A stretch of DNA of 24,216 nucleotides from Oscillospiraceae bacterium (GTDB lineage: Bacteria > Bacillota_A > Clostridia > Oscillospirales > Oscillospiraceae). Under the pieces are notes generated by a model that did not search any database, was not told where the DNA came from, and saw only the letters and a program-made list of their open reading frames with translations. The stretch's first letter is position 1; every line of letters begins with the position of its first letter. The DNA is taken from the NCBI GenBank assembly GCA_016302015.1, contig JAEDOJ010000002.1, positions 1-24,216 on the forward strand, written 5' to 3'. The translations under genes and the position numbers were made by a program. This document shows, piece by piece, positions 14,440-23,712 of this stretch.

Positions 14440-15360
14440 TTAAATCAGCGCCTCCGCCTGAGAAAGAATCTCAGAAAACCTTGGCTCGTCCGGATGCATA
14501 ATCCAGGAGATCTCCGGATTTCGCCGGAACCAGGTTCGCTGCCGCTTGGCATAGCGGCGGGAGCCCTGCTGAATCATCTCCTTTGCATGCTCCAGCGTGT
14601 CCTCTCCCCGGAGGAAGGCGGTCAGCTCCTTGTAGCCGATGGCCTGCATGGCGGTGCAGTGAGGGGAGATTCCGGCGTCAAGCAGGCCTTTGACCTCCTC
14701 CACCAGCCCCTGCTCCAGCATCTCCTCCACCCGGCGGTTGATCCGCCCGTAGAGGGCAGATCGGTTTACATAATCCAGCCCGATCCAGATGGGACGGTAT
14801 TTGGGCGGCTGCTGCCGGGTCTCCAGATTGTGCTGAGTCAGGGTTTTTCCCGTTTCCAGATAGACCTCCAGGGCACGGATGACCCGCTTTTCATTGGAGG
14901 GATGGATTCGTTCAGCGGATTCCGGGTCGACCCTGCGGAGCTGTTCCATGAGGACTTCAATTCCCTGCTCCGCCGCCAGCCGGGTCAGCTCCTCCCGCCT
15001 CCCCGTCTGGGGACGGGAGGCAAATTCCCGTCCGGCAATGAGGGAATCCACATACAGGCCGGTGCCGCCCACGATGATCACCGGTTTCCCCCGGTGAAGA
15101 ATCTCCTGCACGCAGCGATCCCCGTCCCGGACATACTGCCCCACGGCGTAGTCCTGTCCCGGATCGAGAATGTCGATCATATGGTGGGGAATGCCCTCCA
15201 TTTCCTCCACGGTGGGCTTTGCGGTGCCGATGTCCATGCCCCGATAGAGCTGCATGGAGTCGCAGGAGACAATTTCCGCCCCCAGCTTCCGGGCAAGGGC
15301 AACGGACAGTCTGGTTTTCCCGGAGGCCGTCGGCCCTACGATACAAATAATCCTGTCCAT
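14440..15360 (-). CDS. miaA: tRNA dimethylallyltransferase MiaA
   Basis: The product has 306 residues and adds the dimethylallyl group to A37 of tRNAs that read codons starting with U. The P-loop is GPTASGKTRLS near the N-terminus. Further signatures are CDSMQLYRGMDIGTAKP, the GGTGLYVDSL block and NEKRVIRALEVYLETGK. The C-terminal end has the YAKRQRTWFRR tRNA-binding motif. The start ATG is one base after the mutL stop, so the genes are coupled. Its product is the substrate for MiaB, which is encoded in the same gene run. Confidence 0.97.
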   Translation of the reverse strand: MDRIICIVGPTASGKTRLSVALARKLGAEIVSCDSMQLYRGMDIGTAKPTVEEMEGIPHHMIDILDPGQDYAVGQYVRDGDRCVQEILHRGKPVIIVGGTGLYVDSLIAGREFASRPQTGRREELTRLAAEQGIEVLMEQLRRVDPESAERIHPSNEKRVIRALEVYLETGKTLTQHNLETRQQPPKYRPIWIGLDYVNRSALYGRINRRVEEMLEQGLVEEVKGLLDAGISPHCTAMQAIGYKELTAFLRGEDTLEHAKEMIQQGSRRYAKRQRTWFRRNPEISWIMHPDEPRFSEILSQAEALI

Positions 15361-15361
15361 C

Positions 15362-17212
15362 TCAAGCCCTCTTGAACTGGCGCTCCAGTTGGGAGGCGGT
15401 CAGCTCTACGCAGATGGGTCTTCCGTGGGGACAGTATTTCAGGTCGCTGCGGGACAGCACCTCCCGCACCAGCGCCTCCCGTTCCTTTTCATCGGTGTGC
15501 CAGCCCCCCTTGATTGCCGCCTTACAGGCGATGGTGTGCAGGAGCTGATCCCGCAGAGCTGCAGGCTCCAGACGTTTGCCCGCCTTCAGGTCGGAGGCAA
15601 GCTGATTCAGAATACTTTCCGCCGCCTCCGGGTCGATCTCCCCGGGAATCTGCCGTATGGCAAGGGTGCCGCCGCCGTAATCCGAAATTTCGAAGCCGCA
15701 GTCTCTCAGCAGGTCCCCGTTTTCCAGCAGCACCGCGGCTTCCTCCCGCTCCGGCTCGCAGAGAATGGGCGTCAGCAGAAGCTGTCCCATGACAGGCTCA
15801 TTTTTCCTGCGGAATTTTTCAAACAGAATCCGCTCATGGGCGGCGTGCTTGTCAATCAGCAGGACGGTTTTTCCCTGTTCTACAATAATATAGGTGTTCA
15901 GAACCTCTCCCACAATGCGGTAGTCCTGGGTTTCCAGCGCTATGGTCTCCTGCTCCGGCGCTTTCTCCGCCTTGGGCGGCTGGGGTTTGGGCGGAGCAGG
16001 GGCAGGTTTTGGTTTCTCCACAGGCTGCATGACGGTCTGAAAGGCCTTGAAATCCTCCGCCGTCATGGTTTGGAAAAAGTCCTGTTTTGGCTTCTGGATT
16101 CCGGTTCTTTGTACCGGCGGCGTCTGCTCAAGCTGGCGCTGAATGGGCATGGGAGACGCCACCTTTGCTGCCGGCTGGGACACAGCGGGTTTTTCTCCGG
16201 GCAGCTTCATGGCCACACGGCCGGAGGCCGTATCCAGCGCCCCCTGCACCCCGTAACGGATGCAGTCGAACAAATCCCGCTCGTTGATAAATTTCACTTC
16301 CGTCTTCGCCGGGTGAACATTCACGTCCACCAGATGCTCCGGCAGGCGGAGATGGAGGACGCAGGAGGGGAACCGCCCCGCCAGCAATTGATTTCGGTAG
16401 GCTTCCTCCAAGGCCGCCGTCATGGTTTTGGAGCGGACGTGGCGGCCGTTGACAAAGAACAACTGATTGGAACGGTTGCCCCGGGTGACAGAGGGCTTGG
16501 TCACATAGCCCGACAGGGCATATTTGTCCCAATGGCTGTTGACCTCCACCATTTCCCTGGCAAGCTGCCGGCCGAAAATGGCGGACACCGCACTGAGGAG
16601 CTTCCCGTCGCCGGGGGTTTGAAGCTGTTCCCTGCCGTCCTTCATGACCCGGATGGAAACCTCCGGGTGGGCAATGGCAAGGCGCTCCACCGCCGCAATC
16701 AGGGCAGAGCCTTCCACCGTATCCTGCTTCATAAACTTCATTCTGGCAGGCGTGTTATAGAACAAATCCCGGACGATGATGGTCGTTCCGTCGGGACAGC
16801 CCGCGCTCTCCCGCTCCGTCACCACGCCGGCGTCCAGATGGAGGCTGGTTCCCAGGGCGCCTTCCGCTGTTTTGGTCATCAGATCGATTTTTGACACGGC
16901 GGAAATCGCCGCCAGAGCCTCCCCCCGGAAGCCCAGGGTATGAATGGCCTCCAGATCGGAAGCCTGCCGCAGCTTGCTGGTGGCATGGCGCAGGAAGGCG
17001 GTTTCCGCATCCTGCGCCTCCATGCCGCAGCCGTCATCCGTTACCCGGAGGAAGGTCATGCCGCCGTTTTTCAGTTCTACGGTAATATGCTTCGCCCCCG
17101 CGTCAATGGCGTTTTCCACCAGCTCCTTTGCGGCGCTGGCAGGCCGCTCCACCACCTCGCCGGCGGCGATCAGATCCGCCACGTGGGGCGAAAGCTGTTG
17201 AATTTTCGGCAT
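15362..17212 (-). CDS. mutL: DNA mismatch repair protein MutL
   Basis: This 616-residue protein couples mismatch recognition by MutS to strand incision. The N-terminal GHKL ATPase has KELVENAIDAG (about 29-39), TDDGCGM (58-64) and HTLGFRGEALAAIS (91-104). A Pro-rich linker (about 380-430, PKPAPAPPKPQPPKAEK) leads to the C-terminal endonuclease domain. The metal-binding motifs are IDKHAAHERILFEKF (about 452-466; the family consensus has DQHA, here Lys replaces Gln), ACKAAIKGG and CPHGRP. These indicate a nicking MutL, as expected where MutH is absent. GGAGG lies six bases before the ATG, and the gene is 15 bases after mutS. Confidence 0.97.
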   Translation of the reverse strand: MPKIQQLSPHVADLIAAGEVVERPASAAKELVENAIDAGAKHITVELKNGGMTFLRVTDDGCGMEAQDAETAFLRHATSKLRQASDLEAIHTLGFRGEALAAISAVSKIDLMTKTAEGALGTSLHLDAGVVTERESAGCPDGTTIIVRDLFYNTPARMKFMKQDTVEGSALIAAVERLAIAHPEVSIRVMKDGREQLQTPGDGKLLSAVSAIFGRQLAREMVEVNSHWDKYALSGYVTKPSVTRGNRSNQLFFVNGRHVRSKTMTAALEEAYRNQLLAGRFPSCVLHLRLPEHLVDVNVHPAKTEVKFINERDLFDCIRYGVQGALDTASGRVAMKLPGEKPAVSQPAAKVASPMPIQRQLEQTPPVQRTGIQKPKQDFFQTMTAEDFKAFQTVMQPVEKPKPAPAPPKPQPPKAEKAPEQETIALETQDYRIVGEVLNTYIIVEQGKTVLLIDKHAAHERILFEKFRRKNEPVMGQLLLTPILCEPEREEAAVLLENGDLLRDCGFEISDYGGGTLAIRQIPGEIDPEAAESILNQLASDLKAGKRLEPAALRDQLLHTIACKAAIKGGWHTDEKEREALVREVLSRSDLKYCPHGRPICVELTASQLERQFKRA

Positions 17213-17227
17213 GGTCTGCCTCCTTCC

Positions 17228-19819
17228 TTACACCATTTTTTTCAGTTCATACAGGGCGTTCATGGCCTCGATGGGGGTCATGGTCTCCACCGCCATATGT
17301 TCCAGCTTCTTCCGCAGGGCGTCATTCTCCATGGAAGTGATGGAAATCTGGTCATCCGCCGCCACCCGCACCGTCCGCACAGGAGCGCCGTTTTCCAGCG
17401 CCTTCAAAAGCTCTCTGGCTCTGGAAATTACCTTCTCCGGCAGACCTGCCAGCTTGGCAACCTCCACGCCGTAGGAATCATCCGCGGCACCGGGGACAAT
17501 CTTCCGCAGGAAGACAATCTCCCCGCCCCGCTTCTTCACGGCAATATTATAATTCTTCACGCCGCTCAGCTCGGCTTCAATGTCCGTCAGCTCGTGATAG
17601 TGGGTGGCAAACAGGGTTTTGGCCCCCAGCCGCCGCTGATCCGCCGCGTATTCCAGCACCGCCCGGGCAATGGCCATGCCGTCAAAGGTGGACGTGCCTC
17701 TGCCGATCTCATCTAAAATTAACAGGCTTCGGGAGGTGGCATGGGTGAGAATTTCCGCCACCTCGGACATCTCCACCATAAAGGTGGACTTGCCCATGGA
17801 CAGGTCATCGGAAGCGCCGATTCTGGTGAAAATCCGGTCTACGATGCCAATGTGGGCGCTTTTGGCAGGGACAAAGCAGCCGATCTGCGCCATGAGGACG
17901 ATCAGCGCCACCTGACGCATATAGGTGGATTTGCCCGCCATGTTGGGGCCGGTGATAATGGCGGAGCGGTTGTTCTCGCAGTCCAGTAAGGTGTCGTTCG
18001 GGACAAAGAGGCTGTCCTTTAGCACCTGCTCCACCACGGGGTGCCTGCCGTCCTTGATGCGGATCTCGTCGGAATGATCCACCTCCGGCTTGCAGTAGTG
18101 ATGCTTCACCGCCAGCGCCGCAAAATTGACGATCACGTCCAGACAGGCCACCGCTCTGGCGGTTCGCTGCACCCGCTCCGCCTGGTCGGCAAGATAAGTC
18201 CGCACCTTGACAAAGAGATCATACTCCATGGCGGTGGAACGATCCCTGGCGGTGAGGATGGTGTTTTCCAGCTCCTTCAGCTCCGGGGTAATGTACCGCT
18301 CCCCATTGGTCAGGGTCTGCTTCCGGATGTAATGCTCCGGAACCTGATCCGTCTGCCCCTTGGACACCTCAATATAATAACCGAAGACCCGGTTATAGCC
18401 CACCCGGAGATTCTTGATCCCGGTCTTTTCTTTTTCCTCCGCCTCGATCCGGGCGAGGGTTCCCTTGCCGCCGGAGAGGATGTCCCGCAGATCATCCAGC
18501 TCCTGACAGTAGCCGGGACGGATCAGTCCCCCCTCCCGGACGGTAAAGGGAGGCTCGTCCACAATGGCAGAGGACACCAATTGGTGTACATCCGTCAGGT
18601 CGTCAATTTCCTCCCGCAAAATGCCGAACAGAGGCGCCTTCAGCTCCGCAAAGGCCGCCTTCAGGTCTGCCAGAGGCTCGCAGCCGTTTCTCAGCGCCAC
18701 CAAATCCCGGCCGTTTGCCGCTCCGGTGACAATCCGCGCCATCACCCGCTCCAGATCGGAGATATTCCGCAGAAGCTCCTGCAGGTTTTCCCGTTCCAGG
18801 GTCAGCCCGGTCAATTCTTCCACGGCGCTGAGCCGCTGGTTGATGGCTTTGGGCTGGAGCAGGGGCTTTTCCACCCAGGAGCGGAGCATTCTGCTGCCCA
18901 TGGCGGTTTTGGTCTTGTCCAAAACCCACAGCAGGCTCCCCCGCTTCTCTCCGCCGCGGAGAGTTTCCGTCAACTCCAGATTCCGCCGGGCAGTCAAGTC
19001 CAGCTCCAAAAATCTGCCGCTGACATAATATTCAAAATTTCTCACATGGGTCAGGCTGACCTTTTGCAGCTCCCGCAAGGTTCGCAGCAGGCCGCCGGCG
19101 CTGCGCCAGACCTGACTCTGCCCCTGAATTTTCAGCTCTTCCAAAGATTTTCCAAACTGCTTGGTCACAATTTGGGCGGTTTCCTCCGGTTCAAACAGCT
19201 CCGGTGCGCCAACCTCCGCGCAGCAGCTCAGCCGGGACTGCAAAGCCTCTTTCAAGACCTCGTTATCAATGGCGCTGCCCCCCCGCAGGACTTCCGACGG
19301 CATAAACCGCCCCAATTCGGAGATCACATGATCCATGGCCTGAGCGCCCTCGGCATAGGTTGCGTAAAACGCTCCGGTGGACACGTCGCAGAAGCTCACG
19401 CCGTAGCCCTCATTTTCTCCGAAAACGCAGGCGAAGTAGTTGTTCCGACTCTCGTCCAGCATGGAGCTTTCCACCACGGTGCCGGGCGTCACAATTCTGG
19501 TAATATCCCGCTTCACCAGCCCCTTGGCCAGGGCCGGGTCCTCCATCTGCTCGCAGATGGCAACCTTGTAGCCCCGCTGCACCAGCCGGGCGATATAGCT
19601 CTCGGCGCTGTGATAGGGCACGCCGCACATGGGCGTCTGCTCCGACTTCTCCTTCCCCCGATCCCGGGTGGTCAGGGTCAAGTCCAGTTCCCTGGAGGCC
19701 AGCTTGGCATCCTCGGAAAACATTTCATAAAAGTCTCCCAGACGGAAAAACAGAATGCAGTCGGGATGCTGTTCCTTTATTTCAAGGTATTGCCGCATCA
19801 TGGGTGTTAATTCAGCCAT
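17228..19819 (-). CDS. mutS: DNA mismatch repair protein MutS
   Basis: This 863-residue ATPase recognises mismatches. The N-terminal mismatch-binding domain begins MAELTPMMRQYLEIKEQHPD and contains the Phe-x-Glu wedge in RLGDFYEMF (Phe and Glu intercalate at the mismatch). The Walker A motif is GPNMAGKSTYMRQ near residue 620; Walker B is LLILDEIGRGTSTFDG, followed by the signature FATHYHEL. The C-terminal helix-turn-helix and the dimer region end with YELKKMV. Length and domain order match MutS1. The start ATG is preceded by AGGGAG. It is encoded after miaB (21-base gap). Confidence 0.98.
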   Translation of the reverse strand: MAELTPMMRQYLEIKEQHPDCILFFRLGDFYEMFSEDAKLASRELDLTLTTRDRGKEKSEQTPMCGVPYHSAESYIARLVQRGYKVAICEQMEDPALAKGLVKRDITRIVTPGTVVESSMLDESRNNYFACVFGENEGYGVSFCDVSTGAFYATYAEGAQAMDHVISELGRFMPSEVLRGGSAIDNEVLKEALQSRLSCCAEVGAPELFEPEETAQIVTKQFGKSLEELKIQGQSQVWRSAGGLLRTLRELQKVSLTHVRNFEYYVSGRFLELDLTARRNLELTETLRGGEKRGSLLWVLDKTKTAMGSRMLRSWVEKPLLQPKAINQRLSAVEELTGLTLERENLQELLRNISDLERVMARIVTGAANGRDLVALRNGCEPLADLKAAFAELKAPLFGILREEIDDLTDVHQLVSSAIVDEPPFTVREGGLIRPGYCQELDDLRDILSGGKGTLARIEAEEKEKTGIKNLRVGYNRVFGYYIEVSKGQTDQVPEHYIRKQTLTNGERYITPELKELENTILTARDRSTAMEYDLFVKVRTYLADQAERVQRTARAVACLDVIVNFAALAVKHHYCKPEVDHSDEIRIKDGRHPVVEQVLKDSLFVPNDTLLDCENNRSAIITGPNMAGKSTYMRQVALIVLMAQIGCFVPAKSAHIGIVDRIFTRIGASDDLSMGKSTFMVEMSEVAEILTHATSRSLLILDEIGRGTSTFDGMAIARAVLEYAADQRRLGAKTLFATHYHELTDIEAELSGVKNYNIAVKKRGGEIVFLRKIVPGAADDSYGVEVAKLAGLPEKVISRARELLKALENGAPVRTVRVAADDQISITSMENDALRKKLEHMAVETMTPIEAMNALYELKKMV

Positions 19820-19840
19820 GTCACGATCTCCCTTTCTCTC

Positions 19841-21244
19841 TTATTTCAGTTCGCCCACCAGACTCCAGGTGGTGCAATCGGTGACGGTCACATCCACAAA
19901 CGCACCGATCAGGCAGTCCGCCCCGGCAAACCGCACCAGCCGCCCGCCGTCGGTGCGGGAGGTCAGCAGGTCGCCGTCCCTGCCGTCTACCAGCACCTTC
20001 ACCGTCTTGCCGATATACTCCCGATGCTTTTCCTCGGAAATCCGATTCTGCACCGCCAACAGCCGGTCAAACCGGCGGTTTTTGTCCGCTTTGGTAAAGG
20101 GATCTTCCATTTTTGCCGCAGGGGTTCCCCCTCTGGGGGAGAAAATAAAGGTGAAGAGGGCGTCATACCGCACCCGTTCAATCAGCTTCACCGTATCCTC
20201 AAATTCCTCCTCCGTCTCCCCGGGGAAGCCCACGATCACGTCGCTGGTCAGCACCAGGTCAGGCATGAGCTTTTTGCCGTAGTCCACCAGCTCCAGATAC
20301 TGTCTGCTGTCATAGTGGCGGTTCATGGCCTTCAGCACCCGGTCGTTGCCGGACTGGAAGGGCAGATGGAACTGCTTGCAGATTTTGGGATATTTGGCAA
20401 TGGTGTCAAACAGCTTGAAGCTGGCGTCCTTGGGATGGGAGGTCATGAAGCGGAGACGGAAGTCTCCGGGCATCTGGGCGATTTCCGCCATGAGGTCGGC
20501 AAAGTCCACCCCCAGCCCCAAATCCTTTCCGTAGGAGTTGACGTTCTGCCCCAGCAGGGTAATTTCCTTATACCCCTGCGCGATCAGCTCTCTGCACTCG
20601 GCGTAAATATCCTCCGGACGGCGGGATCGCTCCCGGCCCCGGACATAGGGGACGATGCAGTAGGAGCAGAAATTATTGCAGCCGTACATAATGGACACCC
20701 AGGCCTTGAGCTTGCTGGTGCGGGAGACGGGAATGCCCTCCGCAATGGAGCCCGCGCTGTCCTCCACGGCAAAGACCCGCTTTTTGCCCTTGAGAACCCG
20801 GAGCAGCAATTCGGGAAATTCATGGAGATGGTGGGTGGAGAAGACGCCGTCCACATGGGGATAGGACTTCTTCACCCGGTCGGACACGGCGCTCTGCCCC
20901 ATCATGCAGCCGCAGAGGAAAATTTTCTGCCGGGGATGGCGGCGCTTGGTATGCACCAGGGCGCCCACATTGCCAAACACCCGCTGCTCCGCGTGCTCCC
21001 GGATGGCGCAGGTGTTCAGGACGATGACATCCGCCCCCTCCTCCGTATCCGTCAGGCCGTAGCCGGAGGCCTCCAGCATCCCCCGAATCCGCTCGGAGTC
21101 CGCCTCATTCTGCTGACAGCCGTAGGTATCTACAAAGGCAACCGGGGTAATCCCCTGTGCCTGCCAATATTCTTTGATCTCGTTGCACAGCTCTGCCTGA
21201 CGGCGCAGCTCCTCCTGAGAAATCACGGTGGTTTTTGTATTCAA
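19841..21244 (-). CDS. miaB: tRNA-2-methylthio-N6-dimethylallyladenosine synthase MiaB
   Basis: This 467-residue radical-SAM methylthiotransferase converts i6A37 to ms2i6A37 in tRNA. The auxiliary-cluster cysteines are Cys43 (DTYGCQQNEADSERI), Cys79 (LNTCAIREHAEQR) and Cys113. The radical-SAM cluster is Cys189, Cys193 and Cys196 (YGCNNFCSYCIVPYVRGRE). A TRAM domain is at the C-terminus (GKTVKVLVDGRDG onward). The start is TTG at 21244, supported by GGAGG eight bases upstream and by the protein homology. It is the first gene of the long minus-strand series and has a good promoter at 21276-21304. Confidence 0.97.
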   Translation of the reverse strand: MNTKTTVISQEELRRQAELCNEIKEYWQAQGITPVAFVDTYGCQQNEADSERIRGMLEASGYGLTDTEEGADVIVLNTCAIREHAEQRVFGNVGALVHTKRRHPRQKIFLCGCMMGQSAVSDRVKKSYPHVDGVFSTHHLHEFPELLLRVLKGKKRVFAVEDSAGSIAEGIPVSRTSKLKAWVSIMYGCNNFCSYCIVPYVRGRERSRRPEDIYAECRELIAQGYKEITLLGQNVNSYGKDLGLGVDFADLMAEIAQMPGDFRLRFMTSHPKDASFKLFDTIAKYPKICKQFHLPFQSGNDRVLKAMNRHYDSRQYLELVDYGKKLMPDLVLTSDVIVGFPGETEEEFEDTVKLIERVRYDALFTFIFSPRGGTPAAKMEDPFTKADKNRRFDRLLAVQNRISEEKHREYIGKTVKVLVDGRDGDLLTSRTDGGRLVRFAGADCLIGAFVDVTVTDCTTWSLVGELK

Positions 21245-21275
21245 GACAGTTTCCTCCGACAGAGTTTATTATGAT

Positions 21276-21304
21276 ATTTTAACATTTTCCCAGAAATTTT
21301 TCAA
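21276..21304 (-). promoter_or_regulatory. Sigma-A promoter for the miaB operon
   Basis: On the minus strand TTGAAA (21299-21304) is followed after 17 bases by TAAAAT (21276-21281), with the extended -10 TG one base before it. It reads to the miaB TTG start at 21244, leaving a short leader. It is probably the main promoter for miaB-mutS-mutL-miaA. Confidence 0.75.
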
Positions 21305-21328
21305 GTACGCAAAGGAAAAAACGCCCTC

Positions 21329-21357
21329 TTGAAAAAGAGAAGGGTTTGCGCTATACT
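21329..21357 (+). promoter_or_regulatory. Sigma-A promoter for the DUF3810-MFS pair
   Basis: On the plus strand TTGAAA (21329-21334) is followed after 17 bases by TATACT (21352-21357), five of six -10 matches. It reads to the ATG at 21402. An imperfect inverted repeat (CCCTCTT ... AAGAGAAGGG) surrounds the -35 box and could be an operator. It is divergent from the miaB promoter, with -35 boxes 24 bases apart. Confidence 0.75.
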
Positions 21358-21401
21358 GGACAAAAAAACAAGTCGAATTTTTGGCAAAAAGAGGGAAACC
21401 C

Positions 21402-22472
21402 ATGACCAAAAACATTTTACGCCTTACACTCTCCGCCGGTCTGCTCCTGCTCACCGGCGTGATGGTTCTCCTGGCCAACTACATAAATCCTGTGATTTTT
21501 TCCTTTTATCCGGGGCTGTCCCGGGGAGCCATCAAAATTTTGGCGGGAATGACCTCTGTTTTTCCCGTGCCCCTGTGGGAGCTCCTCCTGATCGCCGGAG
21601 TTCTGTGGTTCCTGATCTCTCTGATCCGTGCCATCATCCGCAAAGCCTTCCTCCGCTGGGTCACCGGGGTTCTGCTGGTGGTCTGTATCGGCGTCACCGC
21701 CTTTGTGGGGCTGTGGGGGCTGAACTATTACGCTCCCCCCATGCAGGAGCGTCTGGGTCTGACCCACCGGCAGTACACCCGGGAGGAATTGCTTCAGGCT
21801 GCTGCCTATTACCGGGACAAGGTCAACGAAACCGCCGCTTCCCTCCGGCGGAACCCTGACGGCACCATGGCAGACTGCGACTTCCGTGAATTATCCAACG
21901 CCGCCGGAGAGGGCTACGAGGTTCTCGCCCAGACCATGGACTGCTTCGACGGCTCCACCGTTGGGGTGAAGAAGCTGCTGTCCAGTCCCCTCATGGGCAA
22001 GCTGGGCACCACCGGGGTCTTCCTCTGCCTTACGGGGGAAAGCTGCGTCAGCACCACGACTTATACCGCAAGCCTTCCCTTCACCATGTGCCATGAGATC
22101 GGGCACCGCATGGCCTTCGCCCGGGAGGACGAGGCGAATTTCGCCGCGTTTCTCGCCTGCAGCGCCAGTTCCCGTCCCGAATTTCTCTATTCCGGCTACT
22201 ATCAGGCCTTCCGCTACTGCTACAACTCCCTGTGCAGGATCGACGCCGCCGCGGCGGGAGAGCTGTGGCAGAGTCTGTCCCCTCTGGTGCAGGCGGATTA
22301 CGCCGCCGCCACCCGGCATTACAACGAATTGGAAGAAAAAAAGGTCAGTCAGGTCACCGACAAGGTTTACGATACCTATTTAAAGAGCTTCTCCGTGGAA
22401 AGCGGCATTCAGTCCTACGGTGAGGTCACCGATTTATTACTTGCCTGGTATTTTGACCGGCTTCAGAATTGA
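21402..22472 (+). CDS. DUF3810 membrane zinc metallopeptidase-like protein
   Basis: This 356-residue protein has three predicted N-terminal membrane helices (for example LTLSAGLLLLTGVMVLLANYI and WELLLIAGVLWFLISLI, quoted in part). A soluble domain follows with the zinc-protease signature HEIGH (His231 to His235, in CHEIGHRMAFAREDEANFAAF); the downstream EDEAN supplies a likely third ligand. This matches the DUF3810 family, whose substrate is unknown. The ATG at 21402 is preferred over the upstream TTG at 21381 because GAGGG lies 7 bases before it. The gene has its own promoter and is followed after 10 bases by an MFS transporter gene, so the two are probably cotranscribed. Whether it acts outside or inside the cell depends on the topology, which I cannot settle. 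Confidence 0.85.
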   Translation: MTKNILRLTLSAGLLLLTGVMVLLANYINPVIFSFYPGLSRGAIKILAGMTSVFPVPLWELLLIAGVLWFLISLIRAIIRKAFLRWVTGVLLVVCIGVTAFVGLWGLNYYAPPMQERLGLTHRQYTREELLQAAAYYRDKVNETAASLRRNPDGTMADCDFRELSNAAGEGYEVLAQTMDCFDGSTVGVKKLLSSPLMGKLGTTGVFLCLTGESCVSTTTYTASLPFTMCHEIGHRMAFAREDEANFAAFLACSASSRPEFLYSGYYQAFRYCYNSLCRIDAAAAGELWQSLSPLVQADYAAATRHYNELEEKKVSQVTDKVYDTYLKSFSVESGIQSYGEVTDLLLAWYFDRLQN

Positions 22473-22482
22473 GGGTTTTTCT

Positions 22483-23673
22483 ATGAAACAGCGTTCCGCA
22501 ACCGTCCCCTATATGTTCATGCAGGCCTCTCTTTGGGCCATTTTCGGTTTTCTCTTTTCCTACGCCAATCCCTATTTCACGGAAAAGCTGCAGCTTTCCG
22601 ACACCGCCGCCGGTTGGATTCTCTGCCTTGCCACCGGCCTTGCCTGCCTGCTCCAGCCGATCCTGACCTCCGTTGCGGACCGCACCCGCTGGAACGTCCG
22701 CAGACTCCTGATTTTCAGCGCCGGTGTCACGGGGATCAGTTGTCTTCTGACCCTGCTGCCGGTTTTCTCCGTTACCGCCTGTATGCTGCTCTTTGCTCTG
22801 GCCTGCACGGGCTTGCAGGTTCTGCCCGGCTTCGCCAATGCCCTGGGCATGGAAGGCATCCGCAGCGGTCAGAAAATCAATTTCGGTCTTGCCCGGGGAC
22901 TTGGCTCCGTCTGTTTCGGTCTGTCTGCCAGACTGGCCGATCCCCTGATCTCCCGCATGGGCATGGACGGAGTGGCTCTGGCGGGGGGCGTCACCGCCCT
23001 GGTCTTTTTGGCGTCTGTGGTATGGATGCCCGCCGGTCAGCGGCTGACCACGCAGGCTCAGGAGGAAGCGCCCTCCGGTGCGGGAGAATTTTTCCGCACC
23101 CACAAACGGTTTACCCTTCTGCTGGTGGCTGCCGTCCTCCTGTATATCGGTCATAACGTTCTGAGCAACTGTATGTTCCGCATCGCCCAGAGCAAGGCCA
23201 ACCCCGGAGAAAGCGCCACCGCCATTCAGGGCACCGCTCTGATGATTGCCGCCGTGGTGGAAATTCCCGCCATGTTCTCCTTTGTCCGGCTGGTGCGGAA
23301 GGTGCGGTGCGACAGCCTTTTGAAACTTTCCTGTATTTTTATGCTGGTTCGCATCGTGCTGTCTCTGGTTCTCCCCGGAAGTCTGGGTCTGTACGCCGCC
23401 CAGTTGTCCCAGATGCTGGGCTACGCCCTCTTCGCCGTCTGCTCCGTGTACTACGCCGGGTCTGTTATCCCAAAGCGAAACGTTGTCAAAGGACAGACCT
23501 ATCTGGGTCTGACCAACACCCTGGGAAGCCTCTTTGCCTACGCCCTGGGCGGCTCCCTCATCGACGCCGTAGGCGTGGAGTCCATGCTTCTGGTCTGCTC
23601 CCTCATCTCCGTCGTGGGCGTTGTCCTGGTATTTTTCTCCATCCAACGGGTCGACCAAACCGTAGGCGCATAA
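22483..23673 (+). CDS. MFS transporter (MFS_1-like)
   Basis: This 396-residue integral membrane protein has about twelve hydrophobic helices in two halves. The N-terminal half begins YMFMQASLWAIFGFLFSYA and has the loop 2-3 motif SVADRTRWNVRRL, typical of the major facilitator superfamily. It resembles the sugar/nucleoside-symporter-like group (LacY-type fold), but the substrate cannot be read from the sequence. The ATG at 22483 is chosen because GAGGG lies 7 bases upstream and the homology begins there; the frame extends upstream only by overlapping the DUF3810 gene. It ends at a strong bidirectional terminator. Confidence 0.88.
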   Translation: MKQRSATVPYMFMQASLWAIFGFLFSYANPYFTEKLQLSDTAAGWILCLATGLACLLQPILTSVADRTRWNVRRLLIFSAGVTGISCLLTLLPVFSVTACMLLFALACTGLQVLPGFANALGMEGIRSGQKINFGLARGLGSVCFGLSARLADPLISRMGMDGVALAGGVTALVFLASVVWMPAGQRLTTQAQEEAPSGAGEFFRTHKRFTLLLVAAVLLYIGHNVLSNCMFRIAQSKANPGESATAIQGTALMIAAVVEIPAMFSFVRLVRKVRCDSLLKLSCIFMLVRIVLSLVLPGSLGLYAAQLSQMLGYALFAVCSVYYAGSVIPKRNVVKGQTYLGLTNTLGSLFAYALGGSLIDAVGVESMLLVCSLISVVGVVLVFFSIQRVDQTVGA

Positions 23674-23674
23674 A

Positions 23675-23711
23675 AAACAGCGATGTCTCCCCATGAGAGA
23701 CATCGCTGTTT
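23675..23711. terminator. Bidirectional terminator between the MFS gene and clpB
   Basis: A perfect 15-bp stem (23675-23689 with 23697-23711) has a 7-base loop. The minus-strand copy is extended by a further T-rich tail, so it is strongest for clpB, whose stop lies just 2 bases away. On the plus strand the stem is followed by CTTATC. Confidence 0.92.
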
Positions 23712-23712
23712 C

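Noticed and set aside
18041..19810. Long plus-strand open frame opposite mutS (589 codons)
   Set aside because: Antisense shadow of mutS, with His/Gln/Pro/Arg-rich composition typical of reverse-frame translation.
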